From an uncultured Ideonella sp. (GTDB lineage Bacteria > Pseudomonadota > Gammaproteobacteria > Burkholderiales > Burkholderiaceae), in contig CAMLGG010000104.1 of the NCBI GenBank assembly GCA_946479475.1, forward strand, positions 1 to 16,552: DNA of 16,552 bases, given 5' to 3'. Under the pieces are notes generated by a model. It was not told where the DNA came from, did no database searches, and saw only the letters and a program-made list of their open reading frames with translations. Each line of letters opens with the position of its first letter. The stretch's first letter is position 1. The translations under genes and the position numbers were made by a program. Positions 1 to 6,765 of this stretch are shown here, in pieces.

Positions 1-533
1 CCGCCGAACTCCCAGAACGAGCCGCCGATCGTGTAGATCATGCCGGCGGCCATGTTGACCGAGCAGAAGCCGCCGTGCGCCGCGTAGTTGGGCGTGCCGA
101 ACTGGCGTGCGAACAGGCCCGTGAGCGCCTGCATCTGGTCGCGGCCGGTGAACAGGGCGAACTTCTTCGGGTCGGTCGCGCGCAGATGCGCGAGCCGCTC
201 CTCGAGCATCGCGAAGGCTTCATCCCACTCGATCTCGACGAACTCGCCTGCCCCGCGTTCGCTGCCGGGCTTGCGCTTGAGCGGCCGCGTCAGCCGCGCC
301 GGCGAGTACTGCTTCATGATCCCCGACGAGCCCTTGGCGCAGATGACGCCGTGGTTCAGCGGATGGTCGGGGTTGCCTTCGATGTAGCGCACCTGCGGGC
401 CGTCCTCGCCGTGCCGCAAGTGCACGCGGATGCCGCAGCGGCAGGCGCACATGTAGCAGGTGGTCTCGCGCACCTCGGTGCGCGCGCCCGGCAGCGGCGG
501 GGCGGTGGGGTCGTGCAGCGGTGTGGCCGGCAT
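1..533 (-). CDS. soeA: Molybdopterin-dependent oxidoreductase, N-terminal part; probable SoeA subunit of sulfite dehydrogenase (partial)
   Basis: The frame is open from the ATG at 533 to the window edge, giving 177 residues; the C-terminal part lies outside. Near the N-terminus is a [4Fe-4S] motif of the bis-MGD oxidoreductase type: C26, C29, C33 and C65 (Cx2Cx3Cx31C), with an extra Cys at 31 and the usual AKG Lys after C65. Further on, the stretch FTGRDQ...QFGTPNYAAHGGFCSVN (about 129-160) is what I recall of SoeA-like enzymes, and C157 is a candidate Mo ligand. There is no Tat signal, so a cytoplasmic location is predicted, as for SoeABC. In sulfur oxidisers SoeABC oxidises to sulfate the sulfite that DsrAB releases, which fits this position. 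No clear Shine-Dalgarno precedes the ATG. The frame stays open upstream to a stop at 594-596, with a TTG at 561-563 as the alternative start. A polysulfide or thiosulfate reductase relative cannot be excluded from the N-terminus alone. Confidence 0.85.
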   Translation of the reverse strand, partial: MPATPLHDPTAPPLPGARTEVRETTCYMCACRCGIRVHLRHGEDGPQVRYIEGNPDHPLNHGVICAKGSSGIMKQYSPARLTRPLKRKPGSERGAGEFVEIEWDEAFAMLEERLAHLRATDPKKFALFTGRDQMQALTGLFARQFGTPNYAAHGGFCSVNMAAGMIYTIGGSFWEFG

Positions 534-616
534 CGTGGGATCGTCGGAGGCGGCGCCGGCCAACGGTGGCCAAGCCTTGTCTTGCGTGCCCCATTAGGCG
601 CAGGCGCCGCCGCCAC

Positions 617-636
617 CGTCCATCACCGCGACGGGT
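617..636 (-). repeat. 20-bp element upstream of soeA, exact inverted copy of 15293-15312
   Basis: Read on the minus strand, this is ACCCGTCGCGGTGATGGACG, identical over all 20 bases to the plus-strand sequence at 15293-15312. In both places it lies just upstream of a sulfur-related gene and is oriented towards it; the soeA ATG is about 83 bp away. The ends CGTC and GACG can pair around a 9-nt loop, extended to CCGTC/GACGG in this copy. Just upstream in the same orientation is a C-rich/GGG stretch (about 645-664) that resembles the palindrome next to the other copy. The role is unknown: an operator or an RNA leader hairpin are both possible. Confidence 0.6.
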
Positions 637-684
637 AATGAGCGCGTAACCCTTATGGGGGATGACCGCTGCCGGCACGCTGAT

Positions 685-698
685 TTGACGTGCATCAA
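685..698. promoter_or_regulatory. FNR/ANR/CRP-family binding box
   Basis: TTGAC-GTGC-ATCAA matches the FNR consensus TTGAT-N4-ATCAA at 9 of 10 half-site positions. It lies in the divergent region between soeA (start 533, minus) and the histidine kinase (start 803, plus), so it could serve either gene or both. I could not assign a convincing -10 hexamer at the standard class II spacing on either side. It suggests oxygen- or redox-dependent control by an FNR/ANR/Dnr-type regulator, which is not encoded in this window. Confidence 0.6.
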
Positions 699-744
699 TG
701 CGGGTGGCCGCACACGGTGCAACTCTGGTCCGGTGTCCGGGTCA

Positions 745-762
745 TATACCGTCACAGGTATA
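745..762. promoter_or_regulatory. Palindrome TATACC-N6-GGTATA upstream of the two-component genes
   Basis: A perfect 6-bp inverted repeat with a 6-nt spacer (GTCACA) lies 40 bp upstream of the histidine kinase start. It is AT-rich inside GC-rich surroundings. A dyad here would suit a dimeric regulator such as the NarL/FixJ-type protein encoded just downstream. However, the spacing between the TAC and GTA ends (N8) is shorter than that of the classical NarL 7-2-7 site (N10). Its function as an operator is inference. Confidence 0.4.
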
Positions 763-802
763 GGGTGGCGCCCGATGGAACCGGCATGGCGGGCATGCTG
801 CA

Positions 803-1513
803 ATGGACCGTCCGATGAACTCACCGATCATCCGCCTCGTCGAAGCCGCCTGCCCCGGCGAGGACGAGCCGTGTGCCACCGTGCTGAAGGCCAGGCGCCT
901 GATGGCCGCCGAGGTGCACGACTCCATCGCCCAGACGCTCACCTTCGTCAAGATGCGCCTGCCCTTGCTGGAAGATGCGCTGCAGGCCCGCGACGACGAG
1001 ACGGCCCGCCGCTACCTGGGCGAGCTGCGCGAGGCTGTCGGCGAGGCGCACACCAGCCTGCGGGAGATCGTCACGCACCTGCGCGCGCCGGCCGATCCGC
1101 GCGGCCTCGGCCCCGCGCTGCAGGGCCTGGCCGAGCGCTTCCGGCAGCGCAGCGGCATCGAGCTGCAGATGGCTAACGCCGCACCCTCACTCACCCTCGG
1201 TGCCGAGCGCGAGGGCGAGCTGGTCCACATCGTCCAGGAGGCGCTGGCCAACATCCAGCACCACGCGCAGGCCCGGCACGCCTGGCTGCGCATCGACCCG
1301 CTGCCGGCGGCCGGCGGCGTGCGGGTGTGCATAGACGACGACGGCGTCGGCCCCCATCCGCCGGCGCCCGACGGCCGCGTCCACCACGGCCTCACGATCA
1401 TGGACGAGCGCGCGCGCCGCCTCGGAGGCGCGCTGCAGGTCGGCGCGCGGCCCGGCGGCGGGACGCGGGTGCGCCTGATCCTGCCCGCCGCCGCCACGGG
1501 GTCCCTGCAGTGA
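803..1513 (+). CDS. Sensor-less NarX/NreB-type histidine kinase
   Basis: The protein has 236 residues with a HisKA_3 dimerisation domain, whose phospho-acceptor is H39 in the AEVHDSIAQTLTFVKMRL motif, followed by an HATPase domain. The latter has its N-box around N150 (VQEALANI), G1 at 178-183 (DDDGVG) and G2 near 196 (GLTIMDERA). No membrane segment and no HAMP, PAS or GAF domain is present, so it is a soluble kinase core about a third the size of NarX. C17 and C24 in the short N-terminal leader are the only obvious sensing candidates. The stop (1511-1513) overlaps the start of the response regulator (TGATG), so the two form a cognate pair. The ATG at 803 is the first after the in-frame stop at 761-763; ATG 815 is an alternative, and neither has a strong ribosome binding site. 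The signal sensed is unknown; position suggests sulfur or redox control of soeA or dsr. Confidence 0.9.
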   Translation: MDRPMNSPIIRLVEAACPGEDEPCATVLKARRLMAAEVHDSIAQTLTFVKMRLPLLEDALQARDDETARRYLGELREAVGEAHTSLREIVTHLRAPADPRGLGPALQGLAERFRQRSGIELQMANAAPSLTLGAEREGELVHIVQEALANIQHHAQARHAWLRIDPLPAAGGVRVCIDDDGVGPHPPAPDGRVHHGLTIMDERARRLGGALQVGARPGGGTRVRLILPAAATGSLQ

Positions 1514-2217
1514 TGGACGCCGAGCGCCCCCTGACCGTCGTTCTGGTCGACGACCACTCGCTGTGCCGCAACGGCCTGACGGACCTGCTGCAGCAGCGCG
1601 GCGGCATGCGGGTGGCCGCCTCGACCGGCGATGCGGCCAAGGTGCCGGCGCTGCTTCGCGAGCACGCGCCCGACCTGCTCGTGCTGGACCTGCGCATGCC
1701 GCTCGGCGACGGCCTGGGCGTGCTGCGCCAGATCCGCGCCGAGGGCATAGAGACGCCGGTGCTCATCCTCACCATGAGCGACGCGCAGGACGACCTCGCC
1801 GCGGCCCTGCAGGCCGGCGTGCGCGGCTACCTGCTGAAGGACATGGAGCCGGAGGACGTGATCGCCGGCATCGCGCGGGCGGCCCGAGGCGAGCTCGTGG
1901 TGGCGCCCGCCCTGACGCTCAAGCTGGCCCAGATGCTGCAAGGCGGCGGCCGGGCCGGCCCCGAGCGGCAGGACCTGCTGGCCTCGCTGACCGAGCGCGA
2001 GCGCGAGATCCTCCATCACCTCGCGCGCGGCGAGAGCAACAAGACCATCGCCCGCGCGCTGGACATCAGCCACGACACCGTCAAGCTGCACGTGCGCCAC
2101 ATCCTCACCAAGCTCAACCTGAGCTCACGGGTGGAGGCGGCGGTGCTGGCCGTCGAGCACCGCGGCGCCTCGGCCGCGAGCGGCGAGAGCCTGCTCAGGC
2201 GCACGCCGCAGCGCTGA
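1513..2217 (+). CDS. NarL/FixJ-family response regulator
   Basis: The 234-residue protein has a receiver domain with acidic pair D13/D14, phospho-acceptor D59 (LLVLDLRMP), T87 and K109 (GYLLKD). A LuxR-type helix-turn-helix follows at about 158-212 (LTEREREILHHLARGESNKTIA...). The architecture and length are those of NarL, DegU and FixJ-like regulators, and a pair with the HisKA_3 kinase upstream is certain by family and coupling. The ATG shares its A with the kinase stop codon. The last 23 bp overlap the 3' end of the convergent cobA gene, so the two-component transcript is antisense to the tail of the dsr operon. Targets are unknown; the palindrome at 745-762 and the dsr and soeA promoters are candidates. 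Confidence 0.93.
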   Translation: MDAERPLTVVLVDDHSLCRNGLTDLLQQRGGMRVAASTGDAAKVPALLREHAPDLLVLDLRMPLGDGLGVLRQIRAEGIETPVLILTMSDAQDDLAAALQAGVRGYLLKDMEPEDVIAGIARAARGELVVAPALTLKLAQMLQGGGRAGPERQDLLASLTEREREILHHLARGESNKTIARALDISHDTVKLHVRHILTKLNLSSRVEAAVLAVEHRGASAASGESLLRRTPQR

Positions 2218-3019
2218 GCACCGGCGCCGCTTCGAACCAGGCCAGCTGCTCGCGCAGCGCCACCACGTCGCCGACGATGGTCAGGCAGGGCGAGCGCAGG
2301 CCGGCGGCCTCCACCTTGGCCGCCAAGTCCGCCAGCGTCCCGCTCACCACCCGCTGCGAGGCCGTCGTGCCCTGCTGCACCACCGCGGCCGGCGTCGAAG
2401 GCGAGAGCCCGTGCGCGACGAGCTGCCCGCAGATGTGCGACAGCCCCGACAGGCCCATGTAGATCACCAGCGTCTGCTGCGGCCGGGCCAGCGCGGCCCA
2501 GTCCGGCTCCGGGCCGCCGTCGCGCACGTGGCCGGTGACGAAGGCGCAGGCCTGCGCGTGGTCGCGGTGGGTGAGCGGGATGCCGGCGTAGGCCGAGACG
2601 CCGCAGGCGGCGGTGACGCCGGGCACGACCTCGAACTCGATGCCTGCCTCGGCGAGGGCGAGCGCCTCTTCGCCGCCGCGGCCGAAGACGAACGGGTCGC
2701 CGCCCTTGAGGCGCAGCACCTGCCGGCCCTGCCGCGCCAGCCGCACCAGCAGGGCGTTGATCTCGTGCTGCTTGAGCGTGTGGCGGTTGCGCTGCTTGCC
2801 CGCGTCGATGATCTCGGCGCCCGGGGCGATGAGCGCGCACACCTCGGCCGAGACGAGCTGGTCGAGCACCACGACCTCGGCGGCGGCGAGCAGCCGCGCG
2901 GCGCGCAAGGTCAGCAGCTCGGGGTCGCCTGGGCCCGCTCCGACGAGGTAGACCCGGCCCGGGCGGGGTGCCGGGCGGCCGCGCTGCGCACGGGGCGGCA
3001 GTTCGATGCAGGTGTCCAT
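2195..3019 (-). CDS. cobA: Uroporphyrinogen-III C-methyltransferase (SUMT)
   Basis: This 274-residue enzyme methylates uroporphyrinogen III twice with SAM to give precorrin-2, the precursor of siroheme. Family signatures are VYLVGAGPGDPELLTLRA (about 23-40), the GKQRNRHT segment, LKGGDPFVFGRGGEE, and VPGVTAACGVSAYAGIPLTHRD. It is a stand-alone SUMT without the dehydrogenase/ferrochelatase half of CysG, so another protein must finish siroheme. It is the last gene of the dsr operon, 1 nt after the Cys-less DsrC gene. This makes sense because DsrA and DsrB need amidated siroheme made with DsrN. Its end overlaps the convergent response regulator by 23 bp and leaves no room for an ordinary terminator between them. 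Confidence 0.93.
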   Translation of the reverse strand: MDTCIELPPRAQRGRPAPRPGRVYLVGAGPGDPELLTLRAARLLAAAEVVVLDQLVSAEVCALIAPGAEIIDAGKQRNRHTLKQHEINALLVRLARQGRQVLRLKGGDPFVFGRGGEEALALAEAGIEFEVVPGVTAACGVSAYAGIPLTHRDHAQACAFVTGHVRDGGPEPDWAALARPQQTLVIYMGLSGLSHICGQLVAHGLSPSTPAAVVQQGTTASQRVVSGTLADLAAKVEAAGLRSPCLTIVGDVVALREQLAWFEAAPVLSAAACA

Positions 3020-3020
3020 G

Positions 3021-3383
3021 TCAGTGCTCGCCTTTCGTTCGCAGCAGGCCCGCCAGGCGGTTGCCCTGCTTCTGCGGGCCGCCGCGCGGGAACATCTCGT
3101 GCAGCGCGTGGTTGCTGCCGCGCACCGGCCCCCAAAGGGCGCTGAAGTGGCGGATCATCACGCGCACCTGCGCTTGCACGCCGTGCTCGGCGTAGTAGGC
3201 CCGCAGGTAGCGGATCAGCTCCCAATGCGCGGGCGTCAGCACCAGGCCCTCGCGCTCGGCCAGGGCGCGCGCGAAGTCCTCGGACCAGTCGTCCAGCCGC
3301 TTCAGGTAGCCCTCGGAGTCGACGGCGACCGGGCGGCCGAGGACCATGACGACGGCGTCGGCGGCGAGGGTGGCGGCGTTCAT
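3021..3383 (-). CDS. DsrC/TusE-family protein lacking both redox cysteines (RspA-like)
   Basis: The 120-residue protein aligns with DsrC over its whole length: DSEGYLKRLDDWSEDFARALAEREG, LTPAHWELIRYLRAYYAEHG, then the end HEMFPRGGPQKQGNRLAGLL. The C-terminal arm that carries CysB and CysA in DsrC ends in RTKGEH and has no cysteine at all; Gly stands at the CysB position. It therefore cannot carry a persulfide or trisulfide. Such paralogues have been called RspA, thought to be regulatory, but their function is not established. The start overlaps the dsrN stop (ATGA), implying coupled translation, and cobA follows after 1 nt. The basic HEMFPRGG/RTKGEH arm differs from the second Cys-less paralogue at 16223. 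Confidence 0.88.
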   Translation of the reverse strand: MNAATLAADAVVMVLGRPVAVDSEGYLKRLDDWSEDFARALAEREGLVLTPAHWELIRYLRAYYAEHGVQAQVRVMIRHFSALWGPVRGSNHALHEMFPRGGPQKQGNRLAGLLRTKGEH

Positions 3384-4825
3384 CGGCGGGCTCCGGCAAG
3401 GTGGGCGTGAAAACGGCGTGGCGCTTCGCGCGGTGCGCTGGCCTGCGGCGCCTGCGCGCGCACGAAGGCGAGGAAGCGGCGGGTCCAGCGGTTGCCGCCG
3501 GTGTGGCGCTGGTGCACGTAGCTGGCCAGCAGGTTGTGCAGGCGCAGGCCATCGGCGCGGCCGTCGATGCCGTGGCCGCGGACCATGCGGTACGCCATCG
3601 GGACACCCGGATCCAGGTTCTCCAGGCTGGAGTGGTGGAACTCGTGCCCGCTGCGCAACGCGCCGTCCGCGCCCGGCCAGCCCCGGCCCGGTTCCTCGTG
3701 CCACTGCACGTAGCCGCGCCCCACCGGCCGCTCGTGCATCACCGCGTCGCCCGGGATCACGCCCACCATCTGCGCGCTGCGGCCGTGCCAGTTCAGGCTG
3801 CGGGCCAGGTACATCAGGCCGCCGCATTCGGCGTAGGTGGGCAGGCCGTCGGTGATGGCGCGGTGCAGTTGCGTGCGCAGCGGGACGTTGGCCTCCAGCT
3901 CGCCCATGAACAGCTCGGGGAAGCCGCCGCCGATGAACAGGCCGTCGAGCGCCGGTGGCAGGGTCGCGTCGGCCAGGGTGTCGATGGGCACGAGCTCGGC
4001 GCCGCCGGCCTGCAGGTCGGCGAGGTCGTCGGGGTAGTAGAAGCCGAAGGCCTTGTCGCGCGCGATGCCGATGCGCAGGCGGCGGTCTTCGCCCGGGGTC
4101 GCCGCAGGCAGCGGGAGTGCCGACGGCGGCAGCGGCACGCGCGTGGCGGCGAGCGCGAGGATCGCTTCCAGGTCGAGCTGCCCGCCGATGATGCGGCCCA
4201 TGGCCTTCACGCGGGCCTGCGCATCGTCCAGCTCGCGGTCGGGCATCAGGCCCAGGTGGCGCTCGACCAGCGCGAGACGCGGGTCGGCCTGCACGGCGCC
4301 CAGCACCCGCAGGTCGGTGTAGTGCTCGATGACAGCGCGCAGCTTGGCCTCGTGGCGGCTGCCACCGAGCTGGTTGAGGATCACGCCGCCTATGCGCACC
4401 TCGCGGTCGAAGGCCTGGTAGCCGAGCAGCAGGGGCGCGATGCCGCGCGTCATGCCCCGTGCGTCGATCACCAGCACCACGGGCAGGCCGAGCTGCTTGG
4501 CGAGCGCGGCATTGCAGTTGCTGCCGTCGAGCGCGAGGCCGTCGTACAAGCCCTTGTTGCCTTCCACCAGGCAGACGTCGGCCCCATGCCCGTGCGACAA
4601 CATCGTGGCCTCGATCTCGCCGGCGGCCATCAGCATCGGGTCGAGGTTGAAGCAGGGGCGGCCGGCCGCGAGGCCCAGCCACATCGGGTCTATGTAGTCC
4701 GGGCCCTTCTTGAAGGTCTGCACCGCCTGGCCGCGCTCGCGCAGCGCTGCGGCCAGGCCGAGCGTGACGAAGCTCTTGCCGGAGGACTTGTGCGCGGCGG
4801 CGACGAGCAGCGAGGGTGTGGTCAC
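3380..4825 (-). CDS. dsrN: DsrN, siroheme amidase of the cobyrinic acid a,c-diamide synthase family
   Basis: The 481-residue protein has the CobB/CbiA layout: an N-terminal ATP-binding P-loop domain (AAHKSSGKSFVT, about 10-21) and a C-terminal class I glutamine amidotransferase domain. The nucleophile Cys is at 334 (YAECGGLMYL) and HHSSLENL lies further on. In dsr operons this homologue is DsrN, which glutamine-dependently amidates siroheme for DsrAB. A cobalamin role is unlikely here because the only other tetrapyrrole gene is SUMT. The start is a GTG 1 nt after the dsrP stop, with AAGGA about 6 nt upstream. The 3' end overlaps the Cys-less DsrC gene by 4 nt. Confidence 0.93.
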   Translation of the reverse strand: MTTPSLLVAAAHKSSGKSFVTLGLAAALRERGQAVQTFKKGPDYIDPMWLGLAAGRPCFNLDPMLMAAGEIEATMLSHGHGADVCLVEGNKGLYDGLALDGSNCNAALAKQLGLPVVLVIDARGMTRGIAPLLLGYQAFDREVRIGGVILNQLGGSRHEAKLRAVIEHYTDLRVLGAVQADPRLALVERHLGLMPDRELDDAQARVKAMGRIIGGQLDLEAILALAATRVPLPPSALPLPAATPGEDRRLRIGIARDKAFGFYYPDDLADLQAGGAELVPIDTLADATLPPALDGLFIGGGFPELFMGELEANVPLRTQLHRAITDGLPTYAECGGLMYLARSLNWHGRSAQMVGVIPGDAVMHERPVGRGYVQWHEEPGRGWPGADGALRSGHEFHHSSLENLDPGVPMAYRMVRGHGIDGRADGLRLHNLLASYVHQRHTGGNRWTRRFLAFVRAQAPQASAPREAPRRFHAHLAGARR

Positions 4826-4826
4826 G

Positions 4827-6038
4827 TCAGTCCTTCGCCGCCAGGGCCGGCAGGTCGTCCTGCGGCAGGAAGTCGAGCACCCGCACGCCGACGGTGGTGA
4901 GCACGAAGGCCAGGCCGAGGCCGCCGAGGCCGAGCAGCCACTCGGGCAGGCGCGGCACGTAGTCGGCCACGGCGCCGTCGCCGAAGCTGCTGTGCACCTC
5001 GTAGCCGGGCAGGATCTCCAGCGGGAAGGCCTGGCCGCCGACGATGAAGACGAACAGCAGCGCGAAGGCGCCGAGCACGACGAGCACGCTGGCCGCCAGC
5101 GTGGCGCGCGAGTTCGCGAAGCCTTCGGCGAACAGCAGGATCATCGGCACGATCGCGCCCATTACGACGTAGCCGCCCCAGAACAGCGGCGAGAAGACGC
5201 CGGACGAATCGCCCACCCCGCGCAGGATGAAGGCCTCGAAGGCCGCCTGCCGGGCGAAGTACAGGTTGGTGAGGTGGTAGACGGCCACCAGGTACAGCGC
5301 CGCGGCGACGAAGATGCCCAGCAGCGTCGCCATGCGCCGCCTGACCGCCTCGGGCAGCGCCTGGCCGTTCCAGGCGTACATCGCCGCCTGCACGATCAGG
5401 AACACCGCCAGCCCCCAGGCGAAGGAGAGCACGATGAACAGCGGCGCCAGCAGCGCCGACTGGTAGGCCTGGCGCGCGACGAGGAAGCCGAAGATGGAGC
5501 CGGTGCCGGTGGTGAGCGCGAAGCGCCACACCAGCGCCGCCACGCCCGCGGCCTTCGCGTGGTGGTTGAAGCGCCGCTCGAACATCGTCCACAGGTAGAC
5601 GCCGACCACGGCCACCATGCCCGAGTAGAGGAACACGTTCCAGGCGAAGACCGAGCGGAAGTTGTACTGGGTGGCGGCCACCACGATGCGCTCGGGCCGG
5701 CCGAGGTCGAGCATCAGCACCATCAGCCCGCCGGCCAGCAGCGCGATAGCCAGCAGGCCCGACAGCGGCGCGCGTGCCTTGTATACCGGCCGCCCGAAGA
5801 CCGAGCCCATCGACGCCACGTTGAGCACGCCCGAGGCGGCCACGATCATGAAGATGGCGAACACGTGCGGCAGGCCCCAGACCACCTGGTTGTTCATGCC
5901 GGTGACGACGTGGCCATGCTCTTCCATGAAGTGCGCCGCCCCCAGCCCGAGGGCGGTGACCGCGCCGCCGAGCAGCAGCAGCACGTAGAAGATGCGCTCT
6001 TCCAGCGTGTGGAAGCGCGAGCGCTCAAAGGCCTGCAT
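4827..6038 (-). CDS. dsrP: DsrP, NrfD-family integral membrane quinone-interacting subunit
   Basis: The 403-residue protein is almost entirely hydrophobic helices, about ten, as in the NrfD/PsrC family; the first begins near residue 16 (IFYVLLLLGGAVTALGLGAA). It has no signal peptide and no haem motif. In the DsrMKJOP complex DsrP and the ferredoxin-like DsrO form one quinone-linked module, exchanging electrons between quinones and the periplasmic DsrJO. Its start lies inside the end of dsrO (14-nt overlap, different frame) and the dsrN GTG follows 1 nt after its stop. Length and position after dsrO are standard for the family. Confidence 0.95.
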   Translation of the reverse strand: MQAFERSRFHTLEERIFYVLLLLGGAVTALGLGAAHFMEEHGHVVTGMNNQVVWGLPHVFAIFMIVAASGVLNVASMGSVFGRPVYKARAPLSGLLAIALLAGGLMVLMLDLGRPERIVVAATQYNFRSVFAWNVFLYSGMVAVVGVYLWTMFERRFNHHAKAAGVAALVWRFALTTGTGSIFGFLVARQAYQSALLAPLFIVLSFAWGLAVFLIVQAAMYAWNGQALPEAVRRRMATLLGIFVAAALYLVAVYHLTNLYFARQAAFEAFILRGVGDSSGVFSPLFWGGYVVMGAIVPMILLFAEGFANSRATLAASVLVVLGAFALLFVFIVGGQAFPLEILPGYEVHSSFGDGAVADYVPRLPEWLLGLGGLGLAFVLTTVGVRVLDFLPQDDLPALAAKD

Positions 6039-6765
6039 AGCGCACTCCCGGGTCGAGCTTGAGGTCCGCGCGCAGCTGGGTGCTGGCGAGCTCGCGCACG
6101 CGGCGCGAGATCTCGCTGGCCGGGTCGTTCAGGTCGCCGAAGAGCATCGCGTGGTGGCCGGCGGCGGCGCAGGCCTCGACGCAGGCCGGCTGGCGGCCGG
6201 CGTCCACCCGGTGCACGCACAGCGTGCAGCCCTCGACGCAGCCCTTGCCGCGCGGCACCTCGGGCTTTTGCGAGGTGACCGGCTCGTGGACGAAGGAGCG
6301 CGCCTTGTAGGGGCAGGCCATCATGCAATAGCGGCAGCCGATGCAGCGGTGGCGGTCCACCAGCACGATCCCGTCGGCGCGCTTGAAGGAGGCGCCGGTG
6401 GGGCACACGTCCACGCAGGGCGGCTCGGCGCAGTGCTGGCACATCACCGGCAGCGAGGCCGTGCGGCCGGTGCGGATCTCCTTGATCTCGATCTTGCGGA
6501 TCCACTGCGGGTCGGTGGGCGAAGTGCCGCCCGACAGGCCGTTCTCGGTCTGGCAGGCGCTGACGCAGTCGGTGCAGCCGCTGGCGCACTTCGTGGTGTC
6601 GACCACCAGCCCCCAGCGCACGTGGGAGGATGCGGGCCCGCTGGCGGCCTGGGCCACCTCTATCAGGTGGATGCCCGGCGCCAGCGCGACCGCGCCGGCC
6701 CCCGCGGCGGCGAGGCCGAGGAACTTGCGGCGCCCGGCGAGGGCCTGCTTCGCGCCCTCGCTCAT
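6025..6765 (-). CDS. dsrO: DsrO, periplasmic ferredoxin-like iron-sulfur subunit
   Basis: The 246-residue protein starts with a Tat signal: twin arginines at 12-13 in RRKFLGL, a hydrophobic stretch and a likely cleavage site near AQAAS (about 38-42). It then carries four [4Fe-4S] cysteine groups: C60/64/67/71, C109/112/117/121, C141/144/147/151 and C176/180/183 with C195/C199, resembling NrfC/PsrB. It acts on the periplasmic side, passing electrons between DsrJ and DsrP. Its ATG overlaps the dsrJ stop by 4 nt (ATGA) and its 3' end overlaps dsrP by 14 nt, so translation of J, O and P is tightly coupled. Confidence 0.95.
   Translation of the reverse strand: MSEGAKQALAGRRKFLGLAAAGAGAVALAPGIHLIEVAQAASGPASSHVRWGLVVDTTKCASGCTDCVSACQTENGLSGGTSPTDPQWIRKIEIKEIRTGRTASLPVMCQHCAEPPCVDVCPTGASFKRADGIVLVDRHRCIGCRYCMMACPYKARSFVHEPVTSQKPEVPRGKGCVEGCTLCVHRVDAGRQPACVEACAAAGHHAMLFGDLNDPASEISRRVRELASTQLRADLKLDPGVRYAGL

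Noticed and set aside
618..626. Short leader-peptide frame starting at the ATG inside the shared 20-bp element (9 codons on the soeA side)
   Set aside because: On the other copy the same ATG opens a long unrelated frame overlapping the small protein gene, and neither has a good ribosome binding site.
220..678. Minus-strand 152-codon frame near soeA
   Set aside because: The frame carrying the Mo/Fe-S motif (C26, C29, C33, C65) is a different one, open through the window edge; this is an alternative-frame shadow.
685..690. TTGACG as a sigma-70 -35 hexamer
   Set aside because: No -10-like hexamer at 16-18 nt downstream; the FNR-type dyad explains the sequence better.
2218..2240. Terminator between the response regulator and cobA
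   Set aside because: The two genes overlap and no GC-rich stem followed by a T-run is seen on either strand.
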